In this document: one piece after another, positions 1 to 11,165 of the stretch | Numbering within the stretch: the first letter of the stretch is position 1 | How the letters are laid out: every line of letters begins with the position of its first letter | Source: Chionoecetes opilio | Taxonomy: Eukaryota; Arthropoda; Malacostraca; Decapoda; Majidae | Assembly (NCBI GenBank): GCA_016584305.1 | Contig: JACEEZ010017961.1 | Coordinates: 62,001 to 126,000, forward strand | DNA length: 64,000 nt | Direction of reading: 5' to 3' | Made by a program: the position numbers and the translations under genes | Notes under the pieces: model-generated | The model's input: the letters and a program-made list of their open reading frames with translations, nothing else | The model's database searches: none | What the model was told of the DNA's origin: nothing

Positions 1-1060
1 CCACCGAAGTGAGGTTGTTTAGAGCCTGGCAAGAGTTGGAGGCAATGAGCTAGGGACTGGGAGAATCCCCTCAAGCGTTCACACACCGTTTTATTTGTCA
101 ACATGCGGTGATCGCGACAAAACTCCCACAGGAAAATTCCCCGCCCGAGATAAGACAATAAGAGAAAATTGTGGTATGGACTACCAATCACATCGCGAGA
201 AAAAATTAGAGGGATTCCTCGATGAAGGATATCCCCTAAAAAAATTTCCCTAGACCGCATCAACACGAGCGGCAGATACTGGAAGACAGACCGACACAAA
301 GGATCAATGATTCCAACCCCAAAGGGGGAGAAGGGAAAGGAAACGGAGAGGAGGCGATAAGCACACACGTTCCTCACACCCGAAACCACCCAAGACGAAG
401 TAGAGGGTTTAAAACAACAAATCCAAGAATTAAAGGTCAGTTTGGCCCAAGCGAAACTAGAAAAAATCCCCTTCCCCACGCGAGTGCTTCACGGGGGGAA
501 AAACATTCACGCAAAAATATTGCGCTTATTGTCAGTCACCAACGCATAACCTTCCGGAGTGCTGGAGAAAACCCTCCACCAGGTCATTTTTCGCTGTCGA
601 AAAACGGTTGTCGGAGAGGAGATCGAAACTGTCCTGGACGTGCCCAGGCAAGTAGTCTTCAACAGCACAGTCAAACTCAAAATCCTAGACAATCATTTTG
701 ACTAGATGGGGATTTCCCCACTTTTAAAATTGTCCCCACTATCCAGTAAATATAAACGGGAAAATAACAGAAGCGATGTGGGACACAGGGAGTGGCCTAT
801 ACTTTAAATCAAAGAAAGTAAAACCCAAAACGGATTGGAGGGGAAAAAACTAAACGACGGAATCCACCCATCTCGTCGGATCACAGACACCCTTTTGAAA
901 ATCCTCGGCAGATATGGCAAAAATTGAAATCGGTGAGGGGCCCCAAAAATTAAAAAGGTGGTTTCCGTTATCCCAGACTCTTATCTCAACGGCGATTTAC
1001 TTCTTGGGTTGACTCTCAAAAAGCCACCCTTACCTGGGATGGGAAGAGTAGAGCATGCAA
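1..1060 (+). pseudogene. Ty3 gag and protease relic
   Basis: Bases 1-350 give capsid-like peptides in shifted frames (LFRAWQELEAMS, then ESPQAFTHRFICQH and EKLEGFLDEGYP). This resembles the helical Ty3 capsid but has no continuous frame. Around 773-796 the frame AMWDTGSG contains the aspartic-protease active-site triad D-T-G, and DLLLGLT near 990 fits the second conserved protease strand. The family role would be particle assembly and polyprotein cleavage. Stops between these blocks rule out function. The gag assignment is weaker than the protease. Confidence 0.6.
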
Positions 1061-1609
1061 GGGGCGACACCCCCATTACCGTGAATCACATCCGTCGTAA
1101 AGGAACAAAATCAAAAGAATCCTAAAAAACCGGTGGAAGGCGGAACCAAAAAGAACCTTCCAAATAAATCTTCCCCTAACTCTGTAAAAAAAAACGCTCC
1201 CATTCTGGTTTCAGGCAGGTTAACGTGAAGATCACAGGTTCAACCCATTCTGTCTACCCGCGGAAAAGTTTATAAAAAGTTCCCCTTTACGTGTACAAGT
1301 GTCGGAGAAAATCAATTTACTTCCTTACGATATCCAAAAAGGAAAAATTTTAGCAAAGCATATACTTGGGTCTTTAACACAGTGGAAATTCCCCCACCCC
1401 CCAAAATTAATTCTATCAGAGTCCACAATGACTTAATACCGGTCAAGATAACGACAGCCGAAAGGAAACCCGTCCCCAAAAGGTTAAAAGAATTAATCAA
1501 GGGAAAAAAATGGAAACACTGACTGTTTCAGAACAACAAGAATTACAGCAAGTAATTCTCGAAAAATGATCCGCTTTTCATCCTAGATCAAAGATTAGGT
1601 CTCATAACT

Positions 1610-2910
1610 GGTCCTCCGGTCCACATAAAGGTGGATGATCCTCACCCCAGTCGAGGACCCTCGTATCGGTATCCAGAGAAAGCCAAGGAGCAAATTTTTA
1701 CATATGCTGCAAGATAGGAAGAAAGAAATATCATAGAAAGATCCACGGCCGCATGGTTATCACCGATCGTATTGGTAAATAAACCAGATGGTAGTAAGAG
1801 AATGTGTCTAGACTATCGACACATAAATAAAATCTCGCCAACCCACATCTATCCCCTTCCACGATTGGAAAATTGGTCGAACAAAACCGCAGGCCAAAAG
1901 TATTATGTCACCTTAGACATGCGCGAAGCCTATTTCCAGATCTTACTAGACGACGAAAGTCGCGATTGACCACTTCAGCGACGGTGTCACCTTATATCGT
2001 TTTTTGACGCCTACCATTCGGGCTAAAAACTGCTCACCCGCGATATTTTCCAGGCGAATGGCTTCAGTCTTAACTCCCCCTTCAGAAGGGATGGGTAAAA
2101 AACTACCTAGACGATTTAATTCTATGGGCTCCTACGTTTCCTCTTCTTTTTGGAAAAGTCGAATCAACTCTTCGAATTTCCCTTACTACCAATGGGGTGA
2201 AAACTCAACCTCAGTAAGTGTACCTTTGGACTTAAAGAAGCACTTTCCTCGGTCATCGGATCTCGGCCGAAGGAAGTAAACGGACCTAAAGAACGTGGAA
2301 GCCGTTTCAAAAATGAAAGCTCAAAAAAATGTAAAGGAAATTCGACGGTTCTTAGGGATGTGTGGTTTCTATAGGAAGCATGTTCCCTCGTTCGCGAAAG
2401 TTGCAGCTCCACTTACAAATTTAACAAGAGCTCACGTCACTTTCACCTGGACGGGGGAGTGTCAACACGCGTTCGAACATCTCAAGTCGTGCCTGATAAA
2501 TGCCCCCTGTCCTGGTAAGGGCAAAAATTCATGAAACCTTTCATCCTCACTACAGACGCGAGTAACACTCACGTCGGAGGAGTTCTAAGTCAAGTTCAGT
2601 CAAACGGTTCAAATTGCCCCATTGGGTATTTCTCCAAAAAACTGAATCCTTGCGAGACACGTTACTCCGCGACCGACAAAGAAGCGTTGGCCATAGTACT
2701 CACTTGTAGAAATTTTCATCATTATCTATGGGGCTCAAAATTCTCAATTGTCCCCCGGATCACCAACCTCTCACTAGTATTTTTAAAAAGAAAACTAAAT
2801 CTCCTCGAATGACCAGGTGGATCCTAGAGATGCGCGAATATAGTTATGAGATTAAATACCTGAAAGGCAGAGATAACTTCGTCGCGGACCATCTGTCGCG
2901 TCCAGTGGGG
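1610..2910 (+). pseudogene. Ty3 reverse transcriptase and RNase H relic
   Basis: RT begins near 1618 (GPPVHIKVDDPHPSRG) and continues with LSPIVLVNKPDGSKRMCLDYRHIN and YYVTLDMREAYFQI, which holds the first catalytic Asp. After a frameshift the catalytic YLDD appears at about 2104 in a different frame (NYLDDLILWAP). The thumb/connection follows at 2295-2480 (IRRFLGMCGFYRKHVPSF). RNase H starts near 2531 with FILTTDASNTHVGGVLSQ and continues to SATDKEALAIVLTCRNFHHYLWG, with the tether KGRDNFVADHLSRP near 2862-2910. These are textbook Ty3 landmarks. At least three frame changes make it non-functional. Confidence 0.9.
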
Positions 2911-3059
2911 ATGATAACCCGCCGACCGAGATTACATGGTTGGGACTCACCCAACCACAATTCATTCTACGCCAAAGGGAAAAAACCTGTGGAAAGAGTT
3001 GGTGGAGTATCTGGAGGGAGGAAGAGTCCCTATCAAACGCATACCGAAAGCCACTTTGG

Positions 3060-4276
3060 ATCAGTTTACGGTAAAAGATGACATACTATATTATGTTCGA
3101 GAAAAAACTGATGGGAGCCTACACTATGTCCTCATAATTCCTCGTTAGTATGACCGGTCTCGCTCTCACCAGGGCATGAGTTATCAGGGGCACTTAGGAC
3201 AAAAGAAAACCATCAAGAAAGCCGAGGAACTGTAATATTTGGGGAAAATCTTAAAGTAGATGTGTGTGAGTATGTCAAAACTTGGTAACTTGCCAAAAGG
3301 TTCAAAGGAAGTAAAGGGTTACAACAACCCTGGAAGGAATTTCCTCCAGTAGATAAACCTTTTGAAAGAATAGGGATAGACCTCACTGATATGGTAGCAG
3401 GAGAACAAGGTTACCGTTATGTTATGACGGTAGTCGATCATTACAGTAGGTTTGTTAGGTTCTTCCCCCTTAAATCCAAACACAAATACACACATCATTA
3501 AGACCATGTGGCAGTACCTGGCGGACTACGGGACACCCCGCAACATCGTTCTGGACAACGGAGGGAGTTCACCAGCCGGGAGTTCCAGCAGTTCTGCACA
3601 CGACACCAAATCACTCTTTGCCCATACGACCCCCTATCACCCTCAAGGAAATTCGTGGACCGAGAGGATGCACAGGACCCTGAAGTCAGTCCTTCGACCC
3701 TGTGTCAAGGACACCCTTTTAGTTGGCCCACGTTGTTGCAGCCGTGGGCCCAAAACACTATGAATCAAGCGGTACACACCTCCACTGGACAACAAAACCC
3801 CATTTCGCTTTCTTTCTCGTCATGCCCCTAGGCTTGTGGAGCAGCTCTACCCGACGTCGAGGGAGAACAAGATGACATGGGCGTGGCACCGCCCTAATCC
3901 GCGAGACGCATCTGAAATGTCGCGTCGGTACAGGGACGTCGCAAACAGAAAACGGAAAAATCAAGTGGTGGAGGTAGGAGCACTGGTTTTGGGTCAGAAA
4001 AGAGACCACAATACCAGGCACGTGCCGTAAACTCAATGTGAAATGGGATGGGGTCTATCGAGTGGTGGAAGTACGTTTGGGTGGGAGCTCATACGTGGTA
4101 GAAAAAAGTTTCACAGAAAAACAAGTACAAAGAGCTGCCGAACAAGTGAAGCCTTATTATGGAGGAAGAGTGGTTAGTAGAACCGGTGGAGAGGGTCCTA
4201 CAACCCGACCCGGTGGGACGAGCAATTGGCCCTCGTGTTAGGAGACCTCCTAAAAGGCTCATTGAGGAAGAATGAA
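3060..4276 (+). pseudogene. Ty3 integrase relic
   Basis: The N-terminal zinc region lies near 3140-3290 (HQGMSYQGHLGQKK; Cys partners partly in another frame). The catalytic core follows, with ERIGIDLTDMVAGEQGYRYVMTVVDHYSRFVRFFPL (3361-3475), YLADYGTPRNIVLDNGG (3510-3565), and a shift into FTSREFQQFCTRHQITL. The C-terminal region at 4038-4190 (KWDGVYRVVEVRLGGSSYVVE, then RAAEQVKPYY) matches the GPY/F-type Ty3 tail. I see no chromodomain. The core is interrupted by at least two frameshifts. Confidence 0.85.
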
Positions 4277-6500
4277 TGGTGTATTTTTAATATATATTAA
4301 AATGTGTTAGGGAATTTAATACTGAGTCCAAGAGGTGAGTGTGTAGTGTCAGACTAGATGAAACAATTTGGTCTAGGAGGTTTTCATGTCTAGAAAGTCG
4401 GAAGCGTTCTGGTTCTCACGGGCTAAGCCTGGTTCAGTGGGAGGAGTATTTTAATTCGAGTTAGTAGTACTACGCGACTCACTTTACAGTCAACCAGCTT
4501 GCGGTGTGGCGAGTATTTCAGGACCTGTTGGGCTCTTATCATTTACCAGAGGTTAGCCGGCGTGCGCCTCTGGGATATATCTCTGCACCCAGAATACGGA
4601 CTAAGTCAAGGTTGACGGTCACGTCATTACCAGGTATCAGGTTTACTGGGATACTTCCTTTCATTGGATTTTCGTGTAATCTAAAAAACAAACAGACCCC
4701 GTTTTCAAAGAACAGAAGAATTTCCATTAAATTCACTCTAAATTCGTCCCATACACACTTCCTCTTGACGCAGTTTAAAAACGGAAACCTGATCCGTGAG
4801 TATTTACTTTGATACCATAGAATTTAATTTTCCCGGAGAATAGACGCGTGTAATGCCTTATTCGGGAGATGATAGTATGAGCATTATTATTATAAAATTC
4901 CCGAGTTATGTCTTGTAAGTAATTCTTTTTCTCAGTTTCAACATATGACTCATCGTATTTCTTTCTTTCCGCCATCTTTTTCGTATCAGTTTGGCCATCC
5001 TAAGACGCCATTTTGTTCTTCTTTCGTTCTTTCACTTCCTCTCTTCCGACCCCCCCCTTGTGCGAGGAAAGTTCCGTGGAATAATTATTCTGCGATCAGT
5101 CATAACCCAACGTATTCCATTCTTTTCTTTCTTTCCAAACCATCTTCTCAGATTTAAAAACCTCCTAAACCCCTCAGGGGTTTCAAAATAATCCCTATCG
5201 TTTTCGGTTATGGTCATATATGGGCGGTTGTAATAATGATACACGCTAAAATGAAAGCCTACCAGTCCTAAAACACGATTTCCATACCACTCCAAATCTG
5301 GGAAATAGGTGTTCGGATTGTCGACTTACATATAAAACCATCCTTCGTGAATATTAGATTAAAGACATTAAATTCTCTTACATCAAAGTAGCCAGTTTTG
5401 TATTAAGGCGGCCTCTTCGGGGGATACGCGAGTTTTCATTACTTAAATAGTTGGTTCGGGATTATAGTTGTTCATTTAAGGTCCCCGGTGAGACTTTCCA
5501 AACAAGTTCCTTTTTTTTGGTGCGGAAAGCCCGCAGGGCACGAGTCATTGTTCTCTCGGCGCTTTTGAAGGTAAGACATCTGCCCTGGCTCCGGTGTTTT
5601 TTCTCCCTTAGTATATTACATCTATATATTTCTATATAAATATATAGGTACGTTCAGGTCACTAAGGGATAGATGTTCCGCCCATCCTTATAAGTGTTAT
5701 TAACGAAGGATTGTTCTCTCGGCGCTTTTGAAAGGGTTGGCGCGAAACCTCCTCAAACGGCCAATGGTCTTACTGGAACACATACAACACTGTCTCGCCA
5801 TTTTCTTTCTCTACTAGATACCTATCTTCCATTGTGTGATTTATTTAAATATTAAGTGGTATGTTTCCTAGTGTAGGGCAATTCCTGAATAGTAATTCTA
5901 GTGAAGGAGATTTTTGCTCATTAGAGCTTTATCTCATAAAATTAGGAAAAATTCCTACGTCAGGGTGTGAAGTCAAGTTTCTTTTTCCCGAGTAGAGTTT
6001 CTCGGTATAGTGTTAACCTTATATGTGAAGATGATCTCAAATGAGAGACTTACCATGTCACCAAAATAATAGGATATCATTTACAAATATAGTTCTTGTG
6101 TATTATAAAAACCCAGGTGGTTATTCTGTATTAGGAAAATAATTCCCCACACTTCCAAGAGTCAAAGCCTTTTTCGGTATAACCCCTCGTACCAACCACG
6201 ACTACCAAGATCAATCTAATACTAATATTAATCTAACGTGCCCGGGAGTAATCATAGTGAAATACTCGTCAGGGCTGGTGGCAGCAAAATCCATAACCTA
6301 AACCTTATTATCCTTTCCCCTTAAGTATACCCCCCTTGTTCAGTACTCTCCGTAGTGAGAAGTGGTCAAACTATAATCATATAGTGAAGTCAGAAGACTA
6401 AGTTAAATCCTCCATTCAAGTTGTAATCTTTTTTCAAATCTCCCCAAATAATATAATTCAAAATAACGTTGACCAGTCATAAAACCCCCATACCAGTGAC
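4277..6500. other. AT-rich stretch after Ty3 pol; possible 3' LTR, no gene seen
   Basis: No convincing coding frame is present. A candidate LTR start is TGTTAGGGAATTTAATAC at about 4303, just after pol, but the 5' LTR is not in the window, so it cannot be confirmed. A 20-base string (TTGTTCTCTCGGCGCTTTTG) occurs twice, near 5548 and 5710, which fits an internal repeat of an LTR or another element. Short AT-rich runs near 5610-5645 are unremarkable. Confidence 0.4.
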
Positions 6501-6519
6501 CCCAAATTTCTGTCATGAC

Positions 6520-6785
6520 AGGTGTGGGGGGTGGGGACTGTACGTGGGTGGGGGAACGGGGATGGGTTGTGGTGGGACTGTAGCCTACGTGGGTGGGGGG
6601 AAAGGGGTGGGTGTTGGTGGGGGACTGTACGTGGGTGGGGGACGGGGATGGGGTTGGTGGTGGGGGAACGGAGATGGGTGTTGGTGGTGGGACTGTGGGT
6701 AGGGGAACAGGGATGGGTGTTGGGGTGGGATATGGGGGGGGGGAACGGAGAGGGTGTTGGTGGTGGGGGTGTGGGTGGGGAAATG
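6520..6785. repeat. G-rich minisatellite 1
   Basis: The plus strand is an imperfect array of GGGTGGGGGAACGGGGATGG and GGTGTTGGTGGTGGGACTG type units, about 265 bp in all, almost lacking C. Long open frames on both strands here (Gly/Trp-rich or Pro/His/Thr-rich) are products of the repeat, not genes. Runs of three or more G at short spacing meet the usual pattern for G-quadruplex formation. The same vocabulary recurs at 7725-7995. Confidence 0.85.
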
Positions 6786-6813
6786 AGTGTACCGTGGTTC
6801 ATGGTAGCACACT

Positions 6814-7117
6814 TAAGGTCGGTTCCCATCAGCCCGCTTGTACGGCCATCTTACTTACAACAACACCGCTCAACAATGACGTCACCATCATCACCGCTTG
6901 AGTGGTATTTGTGGTAACTGGGCACAGTTGGCAACTCCGCTCGAGCGGACACCGCCGAGTGGGAGAGATGACTTGAATTTAACTTTGTACGGCGGCCGTA
7001 CAGTGTACCGCACCACCGTACCGTACGGTGGTGCGGTAGACTTTGTTGTGACGTCATTGTGACGTCTTTGTTGTTGTATGGCGGCCGTACACGCGGGAAG
7101 GTGGGAACCGGGCTTTA
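6814..7117. mobile_element. Family K: short TIR element (MITE) with central palindrome
   Basis: The left end TAAGGTCGGTTCCCATC is matched in inverse by the right end ending TGGGAACCGGGCTTTA. Similarity continues inward through TGTACGGCC, the ACAACAACA stretch and GACGTCA motifs, giving imperfect inverted repeats of roughly 90 bp. The centre holds a perfect hairpin at 7006-7038. No coding sequence is visible. The superfamily is uncertain because I cannot define a clean target duplication. Confidence 0.6.
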
Positions 7118-7724
7118 TCTTACCGTTGTCCTTGATGCACAATTCTTTGTTTATACCGAGGTGACCCGCTCAGGAACGGAGTGGTGTCGTAGTGCTGGCG
7201 GAATCCTTCACTCTCACTCTCTGTAGTATGGGGTCCAGTTAAACTCTTCACTCCCTTTTAGTGGTATATTTAATATGTACAAAGATGTATAATATATAAA
7301 ATAAAGCACACGGAATAACCGGTGTAGAATAAGGTTGGGTCCTGACTGACCTCCCCGAGGTCAGTCGCTCACCGCTCCAACTTTGGTCAGGCAAGCGTGA
7401 TTAAAAAAAAGAGGACACAGAATGAACAAATGAGTGAAAAGAAGGAGGAGTCAAAATTAATATGGCCAATCACTATAATATAGATGGGAGGAGGTAAACG
7501 TGTAAGCCAATGAGGAGAAGGAAAGTTAGGAAAGTAGGTGTGGAGTAAGATACATAGGCGTGGTGCCTCGCGTCTCATCTTACACTGGAGAGATATTAAC
7601 TTGACCCAATCAGGCAGCTGCCTGGTTCAGTCACTATCAAAGAGACATAAGAGAGAAAGTGCGAAGGAGAGTAATATGAGACATTCGAGGGTCAGAGGAA
7701 TGGTTGACAGTAGCTACACGAGGA
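7118..7724. other. Non-coding spacer with one perfect hairpin
   Basis: No supported gene. At 7344-7366 there is a perfect 10-bp stem with a 3-base loop (GACTGACCTC, CCC, GAGGTCAGTC). There is no U-tract or coding neighbour to suggest a terminator. The stretch 7410-7520 is purine-rich. Confidence 0.5.
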
Positions 7725-7995
7725 TGGGTGTTGGTGGTTGGGAAGGGGGTGGGTGTTGGTAGTGGGGAAGGGGGTGGGTGTTGGTGGTGGAGATGTGGGG
7801 GGGAAAACGGGAATGGGTGTTGGTGGTGGGGATGTGGGTGGGAAAACGGGGATGGGTGTTGGTGGTGGTGATGGTGGGTGGGGGAACGGGATGAGTGTTG
7901 GTGGTGGGGAAACGGGGATGTGTGTTGGTGTTCGGGATGTGGATGGAGGAACGGGCATGGGTGTTGGGGGATGTGGGTGGGTGTTGGTGATGGAG
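7725..7995. repeat. G-rich minisatellite 2
   Basis: A tandem array of GGGATGGGTGTTGGTGGTGG-like units separated by GGGAAAACGG spacers, about 270 bp, on the plus strand. It is related in motif to the array at 6520-6785 but the unit order differs. The long Pro/His/Thr frames on the opposite strand are repeat artefacts. G-run spacing again fits the quadruplex pattern. Confidence 0.85.
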
Positions 7996-8443
7996 TAGGG
8001 CGAATAATGGCAGATTCTTGAAGGACTCCATCATCCTTCTCTCTCTCTCTCCCTCTCTGTCTCGGTGGAACCCCTACTGTGACGTCATCAGTAATATTAG
8101 CGCGGCGGCTGGAACGGGGCAGATTTTTCCCCGCTATTTTACAAAAGTCGTGTTTTTGCGGCATTAAGGCGTGGAAATTAATTATCTTTTGTGGGTTAGG
8201 AGTTTTGAATGAACATTCAACATACCTATGCAAAGAAAAATGGGTCTGGATGATTACTTTAACATTAAAAGACGAGCTACCTATCCTTGCACCATAGAAC
8301 ATAATATGCCAAATTGTGTTGTCTCCTCACAAAAATATTGGGAAGAATACAAAGGACAGCAACTACGAAAGTGCCTGAGTTGAAAGATTTTATCTATGAG
8401 AAAAGACTAATGGAAATATAACTGCCAACACAAAAAAATGAGA

Positions 8444-8451
<8 letters not shown>

Positions 8452-8485
<34 letters not shown>

Positions 8486-8510
8486 AGAGAGAGGAGAGAG
8501 AGAGGAGGGG
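8452..8510. repeat. (GA)n microsatellite
   Basis: About 60 bp of near-pure AG repeat with GGAGG interruptions. It lies inside element N. Confidence 0.95.
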
Positions 8511-9461
8511 TCACAATAAATATATTGAAAAATGAATGATTTGAAGAGTTGAAAGAAAGACCTGCTATTAAGATGAAAAAAAGAGGCTGGATATTTGAAG
8601 GGACACTATGAAAAATTAAGAAAAAGAAGGTGTTTGAATATCACAAAGAAGTGTTGCTATCCGCATAAAAACATATAGATGCCAGGAATTAACTAGAAGA
8701 GGCGAGTTACAAAAAGTGGGCATCAATCTAAGAAAAAACAAGATACACCTATACGTTGTTTAAGCAAGTTACATTCCTTGAAAATGGTGCGTCAAGTGAA
8801 AAATGCTATAAACATATCCTATGTTCCCATTGACTCTAAAATTTAAGAAAATTTTTATATGAATCTTCAAATTTTCCATGCATTAAACTTAGTTTGGTAC
8901 AAATTTTCTATTTTTGCATAACTCAGAATTTTCGTTAATTTTTGTTAAGCGAGGTTGCGTTAAACAAGGTAGCCTATAGGTGTAGCTATAGATACGTTGA
9001 CAGGACCACAAGATTATAGCTCAGGGGGTAGATGCTCGAAGGAGTTACGAGACCTTAAGTATTACCCTAGACGGCTTAAACCTAGTAGCGCCTCTACAAG
9101 TGAGGCTCAAATAATTTTGTCACCGGTTACGAGACCGCAAGGTTAAGGGTGCTCGGGACCACCCTTAACTTTCAACGAGTGATATTTTGAGGTGGTAAGA
9201 CATAAACAAACACCAAAACACAAGTTGCATCACCATATTTTATGTTGATTGTGTATCATAGAACCATTTCATGCTTGCCTGTTTGAAATGTGGTGTTTAT
9301 TGCATCATGACTCCATATATATATCATATTTGATATACAATAGCTATACTTGCAATATATTCATATTAGGGCAAACCTAATATAGTGAATCCTCTTTAAT
9401 TCGAACCCGTATGATTTGAACTTCGGATAATTCGACCTGTTTTAGGCTAAGTTCAAATTTT

Positions 9462-9620
9462 TCAACAATTTTCCAACTTTCCATAATCAGAACTGAAGTT
9501 CGAATTGTCAGAGTTTTCTGCAGCATCTTCCACCTCCTCTGTGCCACCCACTTCGTCAGCCAGCCTCCACATCGCCTCCAACACATTAAACACCTCAAGC
9601 ACTAAAGATCTTACCTTACA
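9462..9620 (-). pseudogene. Tigger/CENP-B-type transposase C-terminal relic
   Basis: The minus strand reads KVRSLVLEVFNVLEAM, then WRLADEVGGTEEVEDAAENSDN, and stops at about 9462. A short helical segment ending in an acidic tail is what C-termini of Tigger-type (pogo group) transposases look like. It is followed at 9385-9440 by a candidate element end, AGTGAATCCTCTTTAATTCG. The upstream catalytic DDE domain is not visible. The assignment rests on the tail's character and the adjacent end, so it is tentative. Confidence 0.35.
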
Positions 9621-10455
9621 AATCCCCAGAGTGACACCTGCCAGGGCTGCGTTCAGTAGCCGTCAGTTCGGTCATCCCCCTCTAATGAACCCTCCCTCCC
9701 CGCACCCTCGGGGAGGTGCCCCCCTCTAATGATCCCCCCTCTAATGCACCCTCCCTAATGAATGATACTGAACGGTTCACAATTTACATTGTTACCAAGA
9801 TAGCAGCTGCCAAAATTTATCTCTGAGGCTATTCTATTGTTCAAGAATAACTTGCTGATGACCCTGTATTTCATGCAGCAGAAGTTATAGCAGCAGGAAA
9901 TGAAATATTAAGGAGGTAAGAAGAGAAGAGCGAAGAGGAGAGGCTTTCTTTGCCCTTTGTTTACATACCCTTATTGTGGTGCGAGCTGGCAACTCAGTAG
10001 CGATCCACCTCCCAGATCTGTAGTGCGGGGGTAGCTTGCACTAGGCATACTGTATGCCTACGTCACTGTGAGCCTCCGTGTGCACCTGTGCGCGTTGCTT
10101 TACTGAACACAGCCTTTGCCTGAAGTCGCTACCAGAGACGCCTGAATGCTCAGTGTACAGTAGTACTGCATTTCGTTAAGACGGAAGTGGGGCCATTAAG
10201 ATTAGAGCAGGGTGAGGTCTTAAAAACGGATGAGGATATGTGTAAATATCTAAATGATTATTTCTTAAAGTAATCGTCCAGACCCATTTTTTCTTTGCAT
10301 AATTATGTTGAATATTCCTTCAAAATACCTAATCCACAAAAATTTATTCTTTTCCACGTCTTATTTACCTAAAAAACATGACTTTTGTAAAAAGCGCAGG
10401 AAAAACAACAGCCCCATTCCAGCCGTGGCGGGAAACATGCTGGTGACGTCACAGC

Positions 10456-10763
10456 AGGAAGCCTCCTAGGCTGGCCCTGATACAAATACACGTAGACTCA
10501 GAAAAAAATATAGTACTGTACTTGAAGAATTTTGGACGTTTCTGATATATTTTTGTGCGATATGTCATATACTTGCATCCTGTATGGGTGCAGCAAGAAA
10601 GCTGTGCCTTTCCCGAGACCTTAGCACCCATTTCCAACCTATATGGCGACGGTATATGTGTGCAGACGTGTGGAGCGCCAAGGAGTAGCGGGCGGTGTAT
10701 GGCAGATTGTCTCGCTCAGCGAGACCCGGGAAAAAAGTGCGTCTTATAAGCCGTAACATACGG
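10456..10763. other. Spacer ending in a TIR-like terminus
   Basis: No supported gene. The stretch ends at about 10761 with GTCTTATAAGCCGTAACATACGG followed by TA. The terminal part is the inverse of a motif at 53626 (CCATATTTTACGGCTTATAAGAC), so a related element probably ends here. The matching left end was not found nearby. Confidence 0.4.
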
Positions 10764-11062
10764 TAATCACATTTTAATGGCTATTATTCATATATATGAG
10801 TAAAGATATGAAAATATATGCAAGGCGCTCATCCACGCCTGGCAGCGCAGCCACGGCAGAAGCAGTAGCATCATGAGACATTATAATTACCCCAAAATGA
10901 GATAAAAAGGAAGAAAAAGTCTCCCGTAAAGTAATGAGTTATCTCTAAAATGTTGCCGTTTTCTCTCACCTAGTGAAAGGTAAACAAACTTTCACAAGCC
11001 AGACACAGGCCGTGGCTGTCAAAGGTATTGCTTATTATCATGACTATTTCTCATTATTATAT
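10764..11062. mobile_element. C1-like (Tigger-type) element, left interior fragment
   Basis: Blocks here match the interior of the complete C1 copies. For example CTAGTGAAAGGTAAACAAA and AAGGTATTGCTTATTATCATG recur at 32317-32400, and the GCTCATCCACGCCTGGCA region recurs in inverse at 56115-56145. The matching right half resumes at about 13017. I infer one C1-like copy split by later insertions. Confidence 0.6.
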
Positions 11063-11098
11063 GCATATATATATATATATATATAATATATATATATA

Positions 11099-11139
<41 letters not shown>

Positions 11140-11165
11140 TATATATATATATATATATATATATA
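11063..11165. repeat. (AT)n microsatellite
   Basis: About 100 bp of alternating AT with occasional AA or TT breaks, immediately before element M1. Confidence 0.95.

Larger units (their letters stand above)
1..4276 (+). mobile_element. Degenerate Ty3/gypsy LTR retrotransposon, internal region
   Basis: The stretch reads in the canonical Ty3 order gag, protease, RT, RNase H, integrase with a C-terminal tail, all on the plus strand. Every domain is broken by stops and small indels, so no complete polyprotein remains. The 5' LTR and primer-binding site lie outside the window. The last reading frame ends at about 4276 with a basic-proline stretch (RVRRPPKRLIEEE) typical of Ty3 pol ends. Domain order (RNase H before integrase, no separate env) is what separates Ty3 from Ty1 types. 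The element is an old, immobile copy. Confidence 0.9.
8073..10455. mobile_element. Family N: element with ~190-bp terminal inverted repeats
   Basis: The left arm, about 8073-8265, matches the right arm, 10258-10455, in inverse. Shared blocks include CTGTGACGTCA, GGCTGGAAcGGGGC, ACAAAAGTCGTGTTTTT, GTGGATTAGG and GCAAAGAAAAATGGGTCTGG. The interior contains a GA microsatellite, AT-rich DNA and a Tigger-like transposase tail (9462-9620), so other insertions sit inside. I see no transposase that clearly belongs to the arms. Arms this long are unusual for simple Tc1/mariner MITEs. The exact outer ends and target duplication are unclear. Confidence 0.6.

Noticed and set aside
6458..6917. Pro/His/Thr-rich or Gly/Trp-rich proteins over the minisatellites
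   Set aside because: Open in several frames at once because the repeat lacks stop codons; no non-repetitive flanking protein sequence. The same holds at 7637-8302.
9010..9060. tRNA-like A box (TATAGCTCAGGGGGTAGATG)
   Set aside because: No B box at the right distance and no cloverleaf could be drawn; probably chance or an old SINE scrap.
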